NCBI RefSeq assembly: GCF_900107775.1
Contig: NZ_FNRF01000005.1
Location: forward strand, 62,001 to 126,000
Reading direction: 5' to 3'
DNA length: 64,000 bases
From: Xylanibacter ruminicola
Lineage (GTDB): Bacteria > Bacteroidota > Bacteroidia > Bacteroidales > Bacteroidaceae
Of the stretch, positions 15,581 through 24,500 are shown piece after piece. Position numbers and translations under genes: made by a program. The notes under the pieces were generated by a model. It saw only the letters and a list, made by a program, of their open reading frames with translations. It had not been told where the DNA came from and did no database searches. Position 1 is the stretch's first letter. The number at the start of each line of letters is the position of its first letter.

Positions 15581-18500
15581 ATGAAGAAACTATACCTATT
15601 ATTGCTTTTCGTAAGCATGAGTTTTATTAATGCTTTTGCTCAGCAAGTGTCTTATACAGACGAGAAAGGCGCAACGTGGATATTTAGCTATAACAGCTAT
15701 TGGAATGAGCAGACACAAACAAATAATTATTACTGGGGAGTGAAGTCTGTAACAGACTATGGTGATGAGATTACTGTGCCTGCTACAATTACTTACAATG
15801 AGGTGGAATACCCGGTTGAGGCAGTTGGAAGTGAGGTTTTTATGGACAACAAATCTGTATCTAAAATCATTCTGCCGCCATCCATCAAAAGAATAGGCAA
15901 TTATGCCTTCAAGGGCTGTAGCAGTTTGAAAGACGTTGGCGACATATCAAATTGTGAATATATCTATGGTGAGGCTTTCAGAGCTTGTATCAGTTTAACG
16001 CAAGTTAATCTGTCTTCATGCAAAACGCTTGAATGGGGTGCTTTCAATAACTGTCAGAATCTTGTTAGTATTGGCTCGCTTGCTAAAATCGAAAACATAG
16101 GGAGTGATGCATTCCATGAATGTAAGGCTCTAAAAGAAATTGATTTACCAGCAAATGTCAAAATTGAAGGCTTGGCTTTTTACAATTGTACAAGCTTAAC
16201 AAAAGTTGGTAGTCTTGATAAGGCATCTATTGGAGAGAATGCATTTGACAATTGTACTTCATTGAAGAGTGTTGATCTTTCAACTGTAACTAAAATAGGT
16301 TCTAGGGCTTTCGATAATTGTACATCTTTGGAGAGTGTTGGTGATTTATCTGCAATCACAGGATTAGACGATGGAGTTTTTTATAATTGTCGTTCATTAA
16401 AAGAGGTAAACCTGTCCTCTTGTAAAACAATTGGTAGTGCAGCATTCGGTCATTGTGAATCTCTGACAAGTATTGATTTATCATCATGTCAGACTTTTGG
16501 GGATGGCGCTTTCTCATATTGCTCGAATTTGAAGACAGTAAATGGTTTTGAACATTTTGCTGGTGTTGCAGAAAGTGCATTCAATGGTTGTAGCAAACTT
16601 GAAACTATCAATTTGAGCAATTGCCAGACTTTTGGTGCAAATGCCTTTTCCGGTTGTAGTAGCCTGACAACATTAGGTACATTGCCCTTATGTGAGACCA
16701 TTGGTAATGGTGCCTTTTCTGGATGTACCAAACTTGGCGATGTCATCATTGAATCAACAGCCTTAACTTCTATTGGTTCTGGTGCATTTAACCATACAGG
16801 TACTTTAACTTTTATGCAGATTACACCTATTGCTATCTCTGAATATGCATTTGGTGAATATCTTCTCATTAAAGTGCCAGCAGAATCGCTAGAAGCTTAT
16901 CAAACTGCTGATGTTTGGAAGGATTTCGCTAGTCGCATATTTGCTATTGGTGATACATTCGATTTTGATATTGAAGTTGAAGCTAATGATAATACCTCAA
17001 GTCTGCAGGAAGTTATTGGTAAGGAGAATCTGAGAAAAGTTGTGTCGTTGAAAGTTACTGGTAGCATTAATAGTTACGACATTATGATTATCCGCAATCA
17101 GACACCAAATCTGCATTATCTTGATCTGACAAATGCTAATATTGTTGAATGCGCACAAGAGTATTATACTGGTTATCGTACGGAGGATAACATTATTGGA
17201 GGGAACATGTTTAGAGATCTTTTAAAACTCTTAACAATAAAGCTGCCCAAAAATGTTACACAGATTGGTAGAGAAGCATTTTATGGATGCAGAAATCTGC
17301 AAGATATTACTATAAATGAAGGTATTGTGTCTATTGGCTATCGTGCATTCTTTGATTGTTATGGGATAAAAGAGTTTATTTTGCCTAATGGTTTAATTAC
17401 TATTGAAACTGATGCTTTCCAAAACTGTTTTGGTTTGGAAAAAGTTGCGTTTCCCAATACACTGGTTTCAATAGGTCCTTGGGCTTTCTACAATTGCTCA
17501 AAATTAAGTTCAATTAGTTTGCCAACAAGTCTGACAACAATTCACGATTATGCATTCCATTATTGTAATAATCTTAAAGAAGTGAAAATTCCTAGCTCTG
17601 TTACAGATATTTATGGAAATGCTTTTTCTCGTTGCGAACAACTAAATAAGGTATATACTTATACTATTGAGCCAACATCAATAGATCAGAATACATTCAG
17701 TACTTATAGCACAGCTACACTTTATGTACCCAAAACCAGTTACGATAACTATTACTGGGATACTGAGTGGAACCAGTTTGCTAAGTTGGAGGAGTTTGAT
17801 GAGCCTTATTCTTACTTCTACATTAATAAGGACTACACGCTGGATGAAGACGAGCGTATTGATGGAACGCCAGATGCCGATTTGAATCCTGGAGGTAGCC
17901 TGACGGTTGAAGGTGAGGATAACCAGGATATTGACGACCTGACTGTTATCAGCGATGGCGACAGTGGACAGAGTGGTTCTGTAATTGCTGATGATAACAT
18001 TAATGCCAACTGGTTGAAGTTTGAAATTAAGGTGGTACCTAACAAGTGGTACTTCTTCGGATTCCCATTCCGCATTCTGTTATCGAACATTGCGTTTGAT
18101 AAAGAAGACGTGAACTACGTATTCCGCTATTATGATGGTGCTGCACGTGCTGAAAATGGTAATGGCGGCTGGAAGAATCTGCCTGCTAATGCTGAAGCCT
18201 TGGAGCGTGGTATAGGCTATATCTTCCAGTGTAACAAAGCTGCGAACTTGATTCTGAAGGTTGAAAAGCCCGACTTTACAGCAGAAAATGTAGAGCAGAC
18301 ACTTGTGGAGCATGAATCAGCCCAGGCACAGGATGCTGGTTGGAACTTTATTGGTAATCCCCACATCAGCTATTACGACATTAACGATACAGAGTATTCG
18401 GCCCCAATCACCATCTGGAACGGTACATCGTACGAGGCCATCCGTCCTATCGACGACGATTACTTCTTCCACCCATTCCAGGGATTCTTTGTTCAGAAAC

Positions 18501-19222
18501 CTGACAACAAGGATAAGGTGAAGTTTAATAAAGACGATCGCACCTCTTACCTGCAGTCACAAAAGAAAAACAAGGTTGCACAGACGCGCCGCATGACCAG
18601 AGGTATCGACCAGGAACGTCTGCTGATAGAGCTGACCATTGGCGATACCGAGGCCAGAGACAAGACTCGTATCGTATTTAACGAAAAAGCTACAACTGGC
18701 TACGAGACCTTGTGTGATGCAGCTAAGTTTATTAGCACAGAAGATGTGCCACAGATTTATACGCTGGATAACGAAGGCGCTAAGTATGCCATTAACGAGC
18801 GCCCTGCTGGCGAAGTAAAGGTTGGTTATCTGGTAAAGACTGCTGGCACCTATAAGATTGCCGCCATCAGAATGGATAAGAACGTAACACTGTATGATGA
18901 TGTGACTAAGACAGAGTTCGACTTTACCAATGGCGACTATACCTTTGAAAGCGAGGCCGGCACATTCGACAACCGTTTTACACTGAAGATACCTACTGGT
19001 GCTGCTACTGGTTTGGCAGAGATTAAGAACCAGACTGGTGTAAACGTAATGGGTAATGCCGATGGTATCCAGATTAGTAATGTAGGCGATGCAATGGTAG
19101 ATATCTACTCATTAGCTGGCGTACAGTTGGCAACAGGCGTTCGCGATGGATTCGTCAGTCTGCCAAGGGCAACCTATATCGTTAAGGTGAACAACATTTC
19201 TACTAAGGTGATGGTAAAATAA
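15581..19222 (+). CDS. BspA-like leucine-rich repeat surface protein
   Basis: 1213 residues with signal peptide (ends NAFAQQ). From about residue 80 to 430 and again 540-700 it is built of 23-residue BspA/LRR_5 units of the pattern IGxxAFxxCxxLxxVxL. A cadherin-like acidic stretch (about 750-800) follows, then a beta-rich region and a module at about 1012-1140 that also occurs in the next gene's product. The last 40 residues (VDIYSLAGVQLATG...IVKVNN...VMVK) resemble a type IX secretion C-terminal sorting domain. BspA proteins mediate binding to host or other cells; substrate is unknown here. It lies 10 bases before the next surface protein, so they are probably one operon. Confidence 0.85.
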   Translation: MKKLYLLLLFVSMSFINAFAQQVSYTDEKGATWIFSYNSYWNEQTQTNNYYWGVKSVTDYGDEITVPATITYNEVEYPVEAVGSEVFMDNKSVSKIILPPSIKRIGNYAFKGCSSLKDVGDISNCEYIYGEAFRACISLTQVNLSSCKTLEWGAFNNCQNLVSIGSLAKIENIGSDAFHECKALKEIDLPANVKIEGLAFYNCTSLTKVGSLDKASIGENAFDNCTSLKSVDLSTVTKIGSRAFDNCTSLESVGDLSAITGLDDGVFYNCRSLKEVNLSSCKTIGSAAFGHCESLTSIDLSSCQTFGDGAFSYCSNLKTVNGFEHFAGVAESAFNGCSKLETINLSNCQTFGANAFSGCSSLTTLGTLPLCETIGNGAFSGCTKLGDVIIESTALTSIGSGAFNHTGTLTFMQITPIAISEYAFGEYLLIKVPAESLEAYQTADVWKDFASRIFAIGDTFDFDIEVEANDNTSSLQEVIGKENLRKVVSLKVTGSINSYDIMIIRNQTPNLHYLDLTNANIVECAQEYYTGYRTEDNIIGGNMFRDLLKLLTIKLPKNVTQIGREAFYGCRNLQDITINEGIVSIGYRAFFDCYGIKEFILPNGLITIETDAFQNCFGLEKVAFPNTLVSIGPWAFYNCSKLSSISLPTSLTTIHDYAFHYCNNLKEVKIPSSVTDIYGNAFSRCEQLNKVYTYTIEPTSIDQNTFSTYSTATLYVPKTSYDNYYWDTEWNQFAKLEEFDEPYSYFYINKDYTLDEDERIDGTPDADLNPGGSLTVEGEDNQDIDDLTVISDGDSGQSGSVIADDNINANWLKFEIKVVPNKWYFFGFPFRILLSNIAFDKEDVNYVFRYYDGAARAENGNGGWKNLPANAEALERGIGYIFQCNKAANLILKVEKPDFTAENVEQTLVEHESAQAQDAGWNFIGNPHISYYDINDTEYSAPITIWNGTSYEAIRPIDDDYFFHPFQGFFVQKPDNKDKVKFNKDDRTSYLQSQKKNKVAQTRRMTRGIDQERLLIELTIGDTEARDKTRIVFNEKATTGYETLCDAAKFISTEDVPQIYTLDNEGAKYAINERPAGEVKVGYLVKTAGTYKIAAIRMDKNVTLYDDVTKTEFDFTNGDYTFESEAGTFDNRFTLKIPTGAATGLAEIKNQTGVNVMGNADGIQISNVGDAMVDIYSLAGVQLATGVRDGFVSLPRATYIVKVNNISTKVMVK

Positions 19223-19232
19223 ACCATAGCTT

Positions 19233-22200
19233 ATGATTAAGCAATTAAGATGTATATTAACAGGTTTGCTCCTCGTTCTGGGGAGCAACCTGATGATGGC
19301 CCAAGGCGATTGGAACCCCACCAATCCACCAGAGCCATCAGCTAAATATAAAATCACAGTTAGCTCCTCGCCTGACTTTGCATATACGTCGGGGACTGGC
19401 TGGTACTCACAAGGACAACAAGTATGGATATACTCTTCGGCATACAGTACCAATTACAAATTTAAGTATTGGACTAAAAATGGCGTGGAGTATTCTACAC
19501 AGAACAGTTTTTATTATACAGTAGAGAGCGAAAACACCAATTTCGTGGCTGTATATGAATACGACCCCGTGAGCCCGGCTGAACCTGAAGGCACAGCCTC
19601 TTATCGTTTGTATCTGAATTCAAACGTGGCTGGCAGTTGCTCGTTCAATAGGACAAGTGGGGCCAAGGTGAAAGTTGGAGATTATGTATCTGTTTACGTG
19701 TATGTGAATCAAGGATATAAATTTCTTGGATGGTATAATCAGGAAGAAAAGATTAGCGAGTCAACAAGCTATGGTTTCCAGATGCCTGATGGCGATGTAA
19801 CTTTAACGGCTCATTTAGAGTATAGCCCAGAGAATCCAGCTGATCCTGAGTTGGCACCTGACCAGCCTGTAACACCGAAAATCAAGGCAAAGGATTATAC
19901 ACGAATTTATGGTGAAGCTAATCCTACGTTTGAATATACAACGAACACAGATATTAGCGGTACGCCAGTTTTAACATGCGATGCTAATGAAACGTCGCCT
20001 GCAGGAACCTATGCTATTAAAGTGGATCGAGGTTCGGTAGAGGGTGAGAGCTTATCGCTTATTGATGGAACTTTAACTGTAAAAAAGGCTCCATTGACAA
20101 TCCAAGGAAAGGAATATACCATAAAACAAGGCGATAACTTGCCTGTGTTTGATTTGAACTATGTTGGCTTTAAGAATGGTGAAACTGCTGATGTATTGAC
20201 TACCCTCCCAACGGTATCATGCACAGCTACTTTGGATTCGCCTGAAGGTGAGTATGTAGTAACTGTATCAGGTGGCGAGGCAGCAAATTATGATATTACG
20301 TGTACCAATGGCAAGCTGACTATAACGAAAGCAGATACGGGTGATGAAACGCGTAAACTGATTAACTTGTCGATAGGCTGTTCAGGTACTTATGTGGATA
20401 AGACAAGAATTGTGTTTAATGAGAATGCAAGCCTGTCATACGAAACGGCATGTGATGCAGCCAAGATGTTTAGTGAAGCCGATTATCAGATTTACACATT
20501 AGATGCATCGGGTGTGAAGTATTCAATCAACGAACGCCCTGCGGATAATGGAACTGTACCATTAGGAATCATCGTCAATAAGGCAGGAAGTGTTTCTATT
20601 GCAGCTACCAAGATGGATTGTCCGATAGTACTGGTTGATAAGGTATTAGAAACAGAGTATGATTTCTCAGATGGCGATTATACGTTTGATTGTAATACTG
20701 GTACTTTTGAGGACAGATTCGCTATTAAGAAAAAAGCTGCTGATGCTGTGGCAATAACAGCTAAGAGTTACACAAGGGTTTATGGTGAGGCTAATCCTAC
20801 CTTTGAGTATACAACAGAAGGCGCAACGCTTAACGGTACGCCATCAATCACTTGCGAAGCCACTGCAACGTCGCCTGTTGGAACCTATACGATAACAATC
20901 ACCAAGGGTAGTGTAACCAATAGTGAGGTAACTTATACCAATGGTACGCTGACTATCACCAAAGCTCCATTGACCATCAAGGCAGGTGACTACACGAAGA
21001 AGCAAGGTGAGGACAACCCAACGTTTACTGCTACTTACGAGGGTTTTAAGAATAACGAAACAGCTGATGTGCTGACTACCAAGCCCATCATTAGTTGCGA
21101 AGCCACAAAGAATTCAGCCGTTGGTGAATATACTGTAACCATAAGTGGCGCTGAGGCAACTAACTATGAGATATCGTATGTGAACGGTAAGTTGACCATT
21201 ACTGAAGCACAGGTACAGACTCCTATTAAGTTGATTGCCAAGAGCTACACGAGAGTTTATGGTGCTGCCAATCCTACTTTTGAGTATACAACAGAAGGTG
21301 GAACGCTTAACGGTACACCATCAATCACATGCGAAGCCACAGCAACATCGCCTGTTGGTACCTATACGATTACTATCGTCAAGGGTAGTGTAACCAATAG
21401 TGAGGTAACTTATACCAATGGTACGCTGACTATTACCAAGGCGCCACTAAAAGTCTCAGTAGGAAACTATGAGATCGTTGAGGGCGAGGCTATACCTGCA
21501 TTTGATGCAAAGTATGAAGGTTTTGTGAATAATGAAACTGCAGACGTGCTGACTACCAAGCCTTCCATCAGTTGCGAAGCTACAAATAGTTCGCTTGCAG
21601 GCGAGTATAAGGTAAAGGCGAGTGGTGCTGAGGCTAAGAACTACGAGATAACTTATGTGGATGGCAAATTGACTATTCTGGCTAAGAAATTCGTGGCTGG
21701 TGGTGATGATAATAAGGACGAAGATGATGCTGCAACGTATCAGATTACCAGTCAAGTGGGCGGTAGCGATACTACGCCTACGGTAGCCATTACTGATGAC
21801 GCTGGCGTATCAGATGCGTTTGATATTCCAGAAGAAGTGGTGCATAATGGCGTAACATATAAGGTAACTGAAATTGGTGAAGGTACCTTTGAGAACAATA
21901 CCAACTTGACGGAGGTGACCATTCCAAGCTCGATAACCAGTATTGGTGACAAAGCCTTTAAGGGATGTAGTAATCTTAAATCAATAACCCTTTATATCAC
22001 AACTCCTATCAGTCTGGCTGTAGCAGGAACTCGCGGCGCAATGACCAGAGCCGATGGCAATTCGGTATTTGATGGTGTTGATAAGGCCACGTGTATTCTG
22101 TATGTTCCTGAAGGTAGCGTAGATCTCTATAAGGCGGCACCTGTTTGGAAAGATTTCCAAAACATCCTTGCTATAGGTACTACTGGCATCAATGCTATAA

Positions 22201-22328
22201 TAATGAATGATGAACCACAGGATATCTATGACTTGCAAGGTCGCAAGGTTAAAGCTAAAGCAACCTCGCTGGATGGATTGCCAAATGGCATCTACATTGT
22301 AAATGGCAAGAAGGTAATACTTAAATAG
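19233..22328 (+). CDS. MBG-repeat surface protein with BspA-type C-terminal units
   Basis: 1031 residues. After a signal peptide (ends MMAQGD) come two InlB/Listeria-type beta repeats (YKFKYWTKNG and YKFLGWYNQEE). Four or more pairs of MBG_2-like repeats follow (YTRVYGEANPTFEY...GTLTITKAPL and NPTFTATYEGFKNNETADVL...). The shared module (about 373-500) is inserted between the MBG blocks. Near the end are BspA/LRR_5-like units (GEGTFENNTNLTEVTIPSS) and a C-terminal tail IYDLQGRKVKA...GIYIVNGKKVILK that resembles a sorting domain. It should be an extended, repeat-built surface or secreted adhesin. Two of its MBG repeats are nearly identical at DNA level, so copy number may vary. Confidence 0.82.
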   Translation: MIKQLRCILTGLLLVLGSNLMMAQGDWNPTNPPEPSAKYKITVSSSPDFAYTSGTGWYSQGQQVWIYSSAYSTNYKFKYWTKNGVEYSTQNSFYYTVESENTNFVAVYEYDPVSPAEPEGTASYRLYLNSNVAGSCSFNRTSGAKVKVGDYVSVYVYVNQGYKFLGWYNQEEKISESTSYGFQMPDGDVTLTAHLEYSPENPADPELAPDQPVTPKIKAKDYTRIYGEANPTFEYTTNTDISGTPVLTCDANETSPAGTYAIKVDRGSVEGESLSLIDGTLTVKKAPLTIQGKEYTIKQGDNLPVFDLNYVGFKNGETADVLTTLPTVSCTATLDSPEGEYVVTVSGGEAANYDITCTNGKLTITKADTGDETRKLINLSIGCSGTYVDKTRIVFNENASLSYETACDAAKMFSEADYQIYTLDASGVKYSINERPADNGTVPLGIIVNKAGSVSIAATKMDCPIVLVDKVLETEYDFSDGDYTFDCNTGTFEDRFAIKKKAADAVAITAKSYTRVYGEANPTFEYTTEGATLNGTPSITCEATATSPVGTYTITITKGSVTNSEVTYTNGTLTITKAPLTIKAGDYTKKQGEDNPTFTATYEGFKNNETADVLTTKPIISCEATKNSAVGEYTVTISGAEATNYEISYVNGKLTITEAQVQTPIKLIAKSYTRVYGAANPTFEYTTEGGTLNGTPSITCEATATSPVGTYTITIVKGSVTNSEVTYTNGTLTITKAPLKVSVGNYEIVEGEAIPAFDAKYEGFVNNETADVLTTKPSISCEATNSSLAGEYKVKASGAEAKNYEITYVDGKLTILAKKFVAGGDDNKDEDDAATYQITSQVGGSDTTPTVAITDDAGVSDAFDIPEEVVHNGVTYKVTEIGEGTFENNTNLTEVTIPSSITSIGDKAFKGCSNLKSITLYITTPISLAVAGTRGAMTRADGNSVFDGVDKATCILYVPEGSVDLYKAAPVWKDFQNILAIGTTGINAIIMNDEPQDIYDLQGRKVKAKATSLDGLPNGIYIVNGKKVILK
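20749..21450 (+). repeat. Direct DNA repeats encoding MBG units
   Basis: About 220 bases starting near 20758 (AAGAGTTACACAAGGGTTTA) recur with few changes starting near 21240 (AAGAGCTACACGAGAGTTTA). Both read through GGTAGTGTAACCAATAGTGA to a shared TATACCAATGGTACGCTGAC. Confidence 0.8.
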
Positions 22329-22330
22329 AA

Positions 22331-22365
22331 ACAAAGAGACCCTCCGATTGGGAGGGCTTCTTTGT
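22331..22365. terminator. Bidirectional terminator between convergent genes
   Basis: ACAAAGA...CCCTCC, loop GATT, GGGAGG...TCTTTGT forms a strong, nearly continuous stem just after the MBG protein stop and before the end of the SPFH gene on the other strand. Confidence 0.85.
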
Positions 22366-22385
22366 GTATGGAATGTATTATACTA

Positions 22386-23258
22386 TCACTTCTTGGCGCC
22401 GGCGCCGATGACTTTCGAGATGTCCATCATCATGCCGCCGTTGCCAGTCATGATCTGGGGCATCTTGCCATCCCACTTCTCAATCATGTCTTCCTGTACA
22501 ATCATGGGTGAGAGTGATGCGGCGATGGTGCGGTTGTAGTAGGCCTCGGCATCGGCCTTAATCTTCATGGCCTTGGCGTTACCCTCGGCTTTGGCCACAG
22601 CAATCTTGGCATTGGCCTCTGCCTCTTTCACCTCGTTCTCAGCCTTCAGGGCACTCTGGATGGCGGTGTTCTTGGCATCAATCATAGAGAGAAGCGATGA
22701 TGGTGGGGTAATCTTTGAGGTGAACTCCTCAACCAAAAAGCCCTCGCTCATGAGCGACTTCTCCAAACGGGCACGTACATCGCGCTCGAAATTGGCACGA
22801 TTCGACATGAGTGAATCAGAGGTGTATTGGTTAGCACAGGTACGATAGGCCTCGTAGATACAGGTACGGATATAGCCCTCTTCGAGTTCCTTAACACCCA
22901 CACGATACTTGGTGAATATATCGCAGGCCTTATCGGGATTGATGCGGTAGGCAATGGTAGGATCCATCTCGAAAAGCGAGGCATCCTTGGCATTTACCGA
23001 GAAGGTTTCGTACTGTTTACGCTGGGTGAACGTAGGATAGGTAAACACGTTGGTGGTGATGGGGTTATAGAACACCCAACCTTTACAAGTGCCCTCAACG
23101 CCACCATAGTCCTGCTCGTTGAGCGACCATTTGTGGAAACGAATACCCACCTCACCTGAATCAACTACTGTACAGCAGGTGGTAAACAGAATCATAATTA
23201 ACACAAAGCCTCCCAAGCAGTAGGCCAGCAAACGATAATACGGTTTCAATGAATTCAT
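22386..23258 (-). CDS. SPFH/Band 7 (prohibitin-like) membrane protein
   Basis: 290 residues. One N-terminal membrane segment (YCLGGFVLIMILFTTCC) is followed by an SPFH domain (VDSGEVGIRFHKWSL through ARLEKSLMSEGFLVEEFTS) and an Ala, Glu and Lys-rich coiled coil typical of flotillin/prohibitin proteins (NEVKEAEANAKIAVAKAEG). Such proteins oligomerise into membrane scaffolds and often modulate membrane proteases. No NfeD partner or FtsH gene is adjacent. A TATTTTTG -7 box lies upstream (complement of 23302-23309), so it is divergent from alanine dehydrogenase with a short shared control region. Confidence 0.88.
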   Translation of the reverse strand: MNSLKPYYRLLAYCLGGFVLIMILFTTCCTVVDSGEVGIRFHKWSLNEQDYGGVEGTCKGWVFYNPITTNVFTYPTFTQRKQYETFSVNAKDASLFEMDPTIAYRINPDKACDIFTKYRVGVKELEEGYIRTCIYEAYRTCANQYTSDSLMSNRANFERDVRARLEKSLMSEGFLVEEFTSKITPPSSLLSMIDAKNTAIQSALKAENEVKEAEANAKIAVAKAEGNAKAMKIKADAEAYYNRTIAASLSPMIVQEDMIEKWDGKMPQIMTGNGGMMMDISKVIGAGAKK

Positions 23259-23396
23259 AATTTATAGCTTTTTTAATTGTTGCCATGATTGATATCGGTT
23301 GCAAAAATACAAAAAAAGTTGGAAAGACTGCATCACCTAACAGATTTTTTCGTATATTCGCACCATAAAACATGTATTACTAAAAACCTTGAGCTT

Positions 23397-24500
23397 ATGA
23401 AAGTAGGAATTCCAAAAGAGATTAAGAACAATGAGAACCGTGTAGGTATGACGCCTGCAGGTGTGGCCGAACTTACACGTCGCGGTCACGAGGTTAGCGT
23501 GCAGCATACGGCTGGCGAAGGTAGCGGATTCTGCGACGACGACTATGTGAAAGCAGGTGCGCGCATTCTGCCTACCATCGAGGCTGTGTATCGTGAGTGC
23601 GACATGATTGTGAAGGTAAAAGAACCCATTGAGCCCGAATATGAGCTGGTTCGCGAGGGGCAGTTGCTGTTCACCTATTTCCACTTTGCTTGCGAAAAGG
23701 AACTCACAGAGGCGATGCTGAAGAGCAAGGCAGTATGTCTGGCTTACGAAACAGTGCAACTGCCTAATGGTTCGCTCCCACTATTGCAGCCTATGAGCGA
23801 GGTGGCAGGGCGCATGGCCACACTGAATGGTGCCTATTATCTGCAGAAGACCAAGGGCGGAAAGGGTAAACTGATTAGCGGTGTACCTGGAGTAAGTCCG
23901 GCTAAGGTGCTGGTACTTGGTGGCGGTGTGGTTGGCGAGGCAGCTGCCTTGATGGCCGCAGGTCTGGGTGCCGACGTGACTATTGCCGATATCTCGCTGC
24001 CCCGTTTGCGCCAGTTGGATATCGAGACACCAGCCAACGTGCATACGCTCTATTCGTCGGAGCATAACATCCGACAGATGTTGCCAACGGTTGATATTGT
24101 GGTAGGTAGCGTGTTAGTACCAGGTGATAAGACACCACACCTGATTACACGCGAGATGCTGAGACTGATGGAGCCAGGAACGGTGCTGGTTGATGTGGCT
24201 ATCGACCAGGGGGGCTGTTTCGAGACATCGCGCCCCACCACACATAGCGAACCCGTTTATACCGAGGAGGGTATTGTACACTACTGCGTAGCCAACATCC
24301 CTGGTGCTGTACCTAACACCTCTACCCTCGCCCTTACCAACGCTACGTTGCGTTATGCCATTGCACTGGCCGATAAGGGCTGGCAGCAGGCATGCAAGGA
24401 CGACCCGGCACTGGCCAAGGGACTGAACATTGTAGAAGGAAAGGTAACCTACAAGGCTGTGGCTGACGTATTCGGTCTGCCTTACGAGAAGATTATCTAA
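23397..24500 (+). CDS. ald: Alanine dehydrogenase
   Basis: 367 residues, the normal family size. It interconverts L-alanine and pyruvate with NAD and ammonia. The start MKVGIPKEIKNNENRVGMTP is diagnostic of Ald. The catalytic-region residues in ACEKELTEAML, the NAD-binding fold VLVLGGGVVGEAAALMAAGL with acidic end DVTIADI, and SVLVPGDKTPHLITREM are also present. ATG 23397 gives the family start; an earlier in-frame ATG at 23289 would lie before the TATATTCG -7-like box (23353-23360). The stop overlaps the convergent amylase gene by eight bases. Confidence 0.93.
   Translation: MKVGIPKEIKNNENRVGMTPAGVAELTRRGHEVSVQHTAGEGSGFCDDDYVKAGARILPTIEAVYRECDMIVKVKEPIEPEYELVREGQLLFTYFHFACEKELTEAMLKSKAVCLAYETVQLPNGSLPLLQPMSEVAGRMATLNGAYYLQKTKGGKGKLISGVPGVSPAKVLVLGGGVVGEAAALMAAGLGADVTIADISLPRLRQLDIETPANVHTLYSSEHNIRQMLPTVDIVVGSVLVPGDKTPHLITREMLRLMEPGTVLVDVAIDQGGCFETSRPTTHSEPVYTEEGIVHYCVANIPGAVPNTSTLALTNATLRYAIALADKGWQQACKDDPALAKGLNIVEGKVTYKAVADVFGLPYEKII

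Noticed and set aside
20749..21450. Regularly repeated DNA that could suggest a CRISPR array
   Set aside because: The repeats are about 220 bases, translated in frame, and encode MBG domains; there are no short unique spacers or cas genes.
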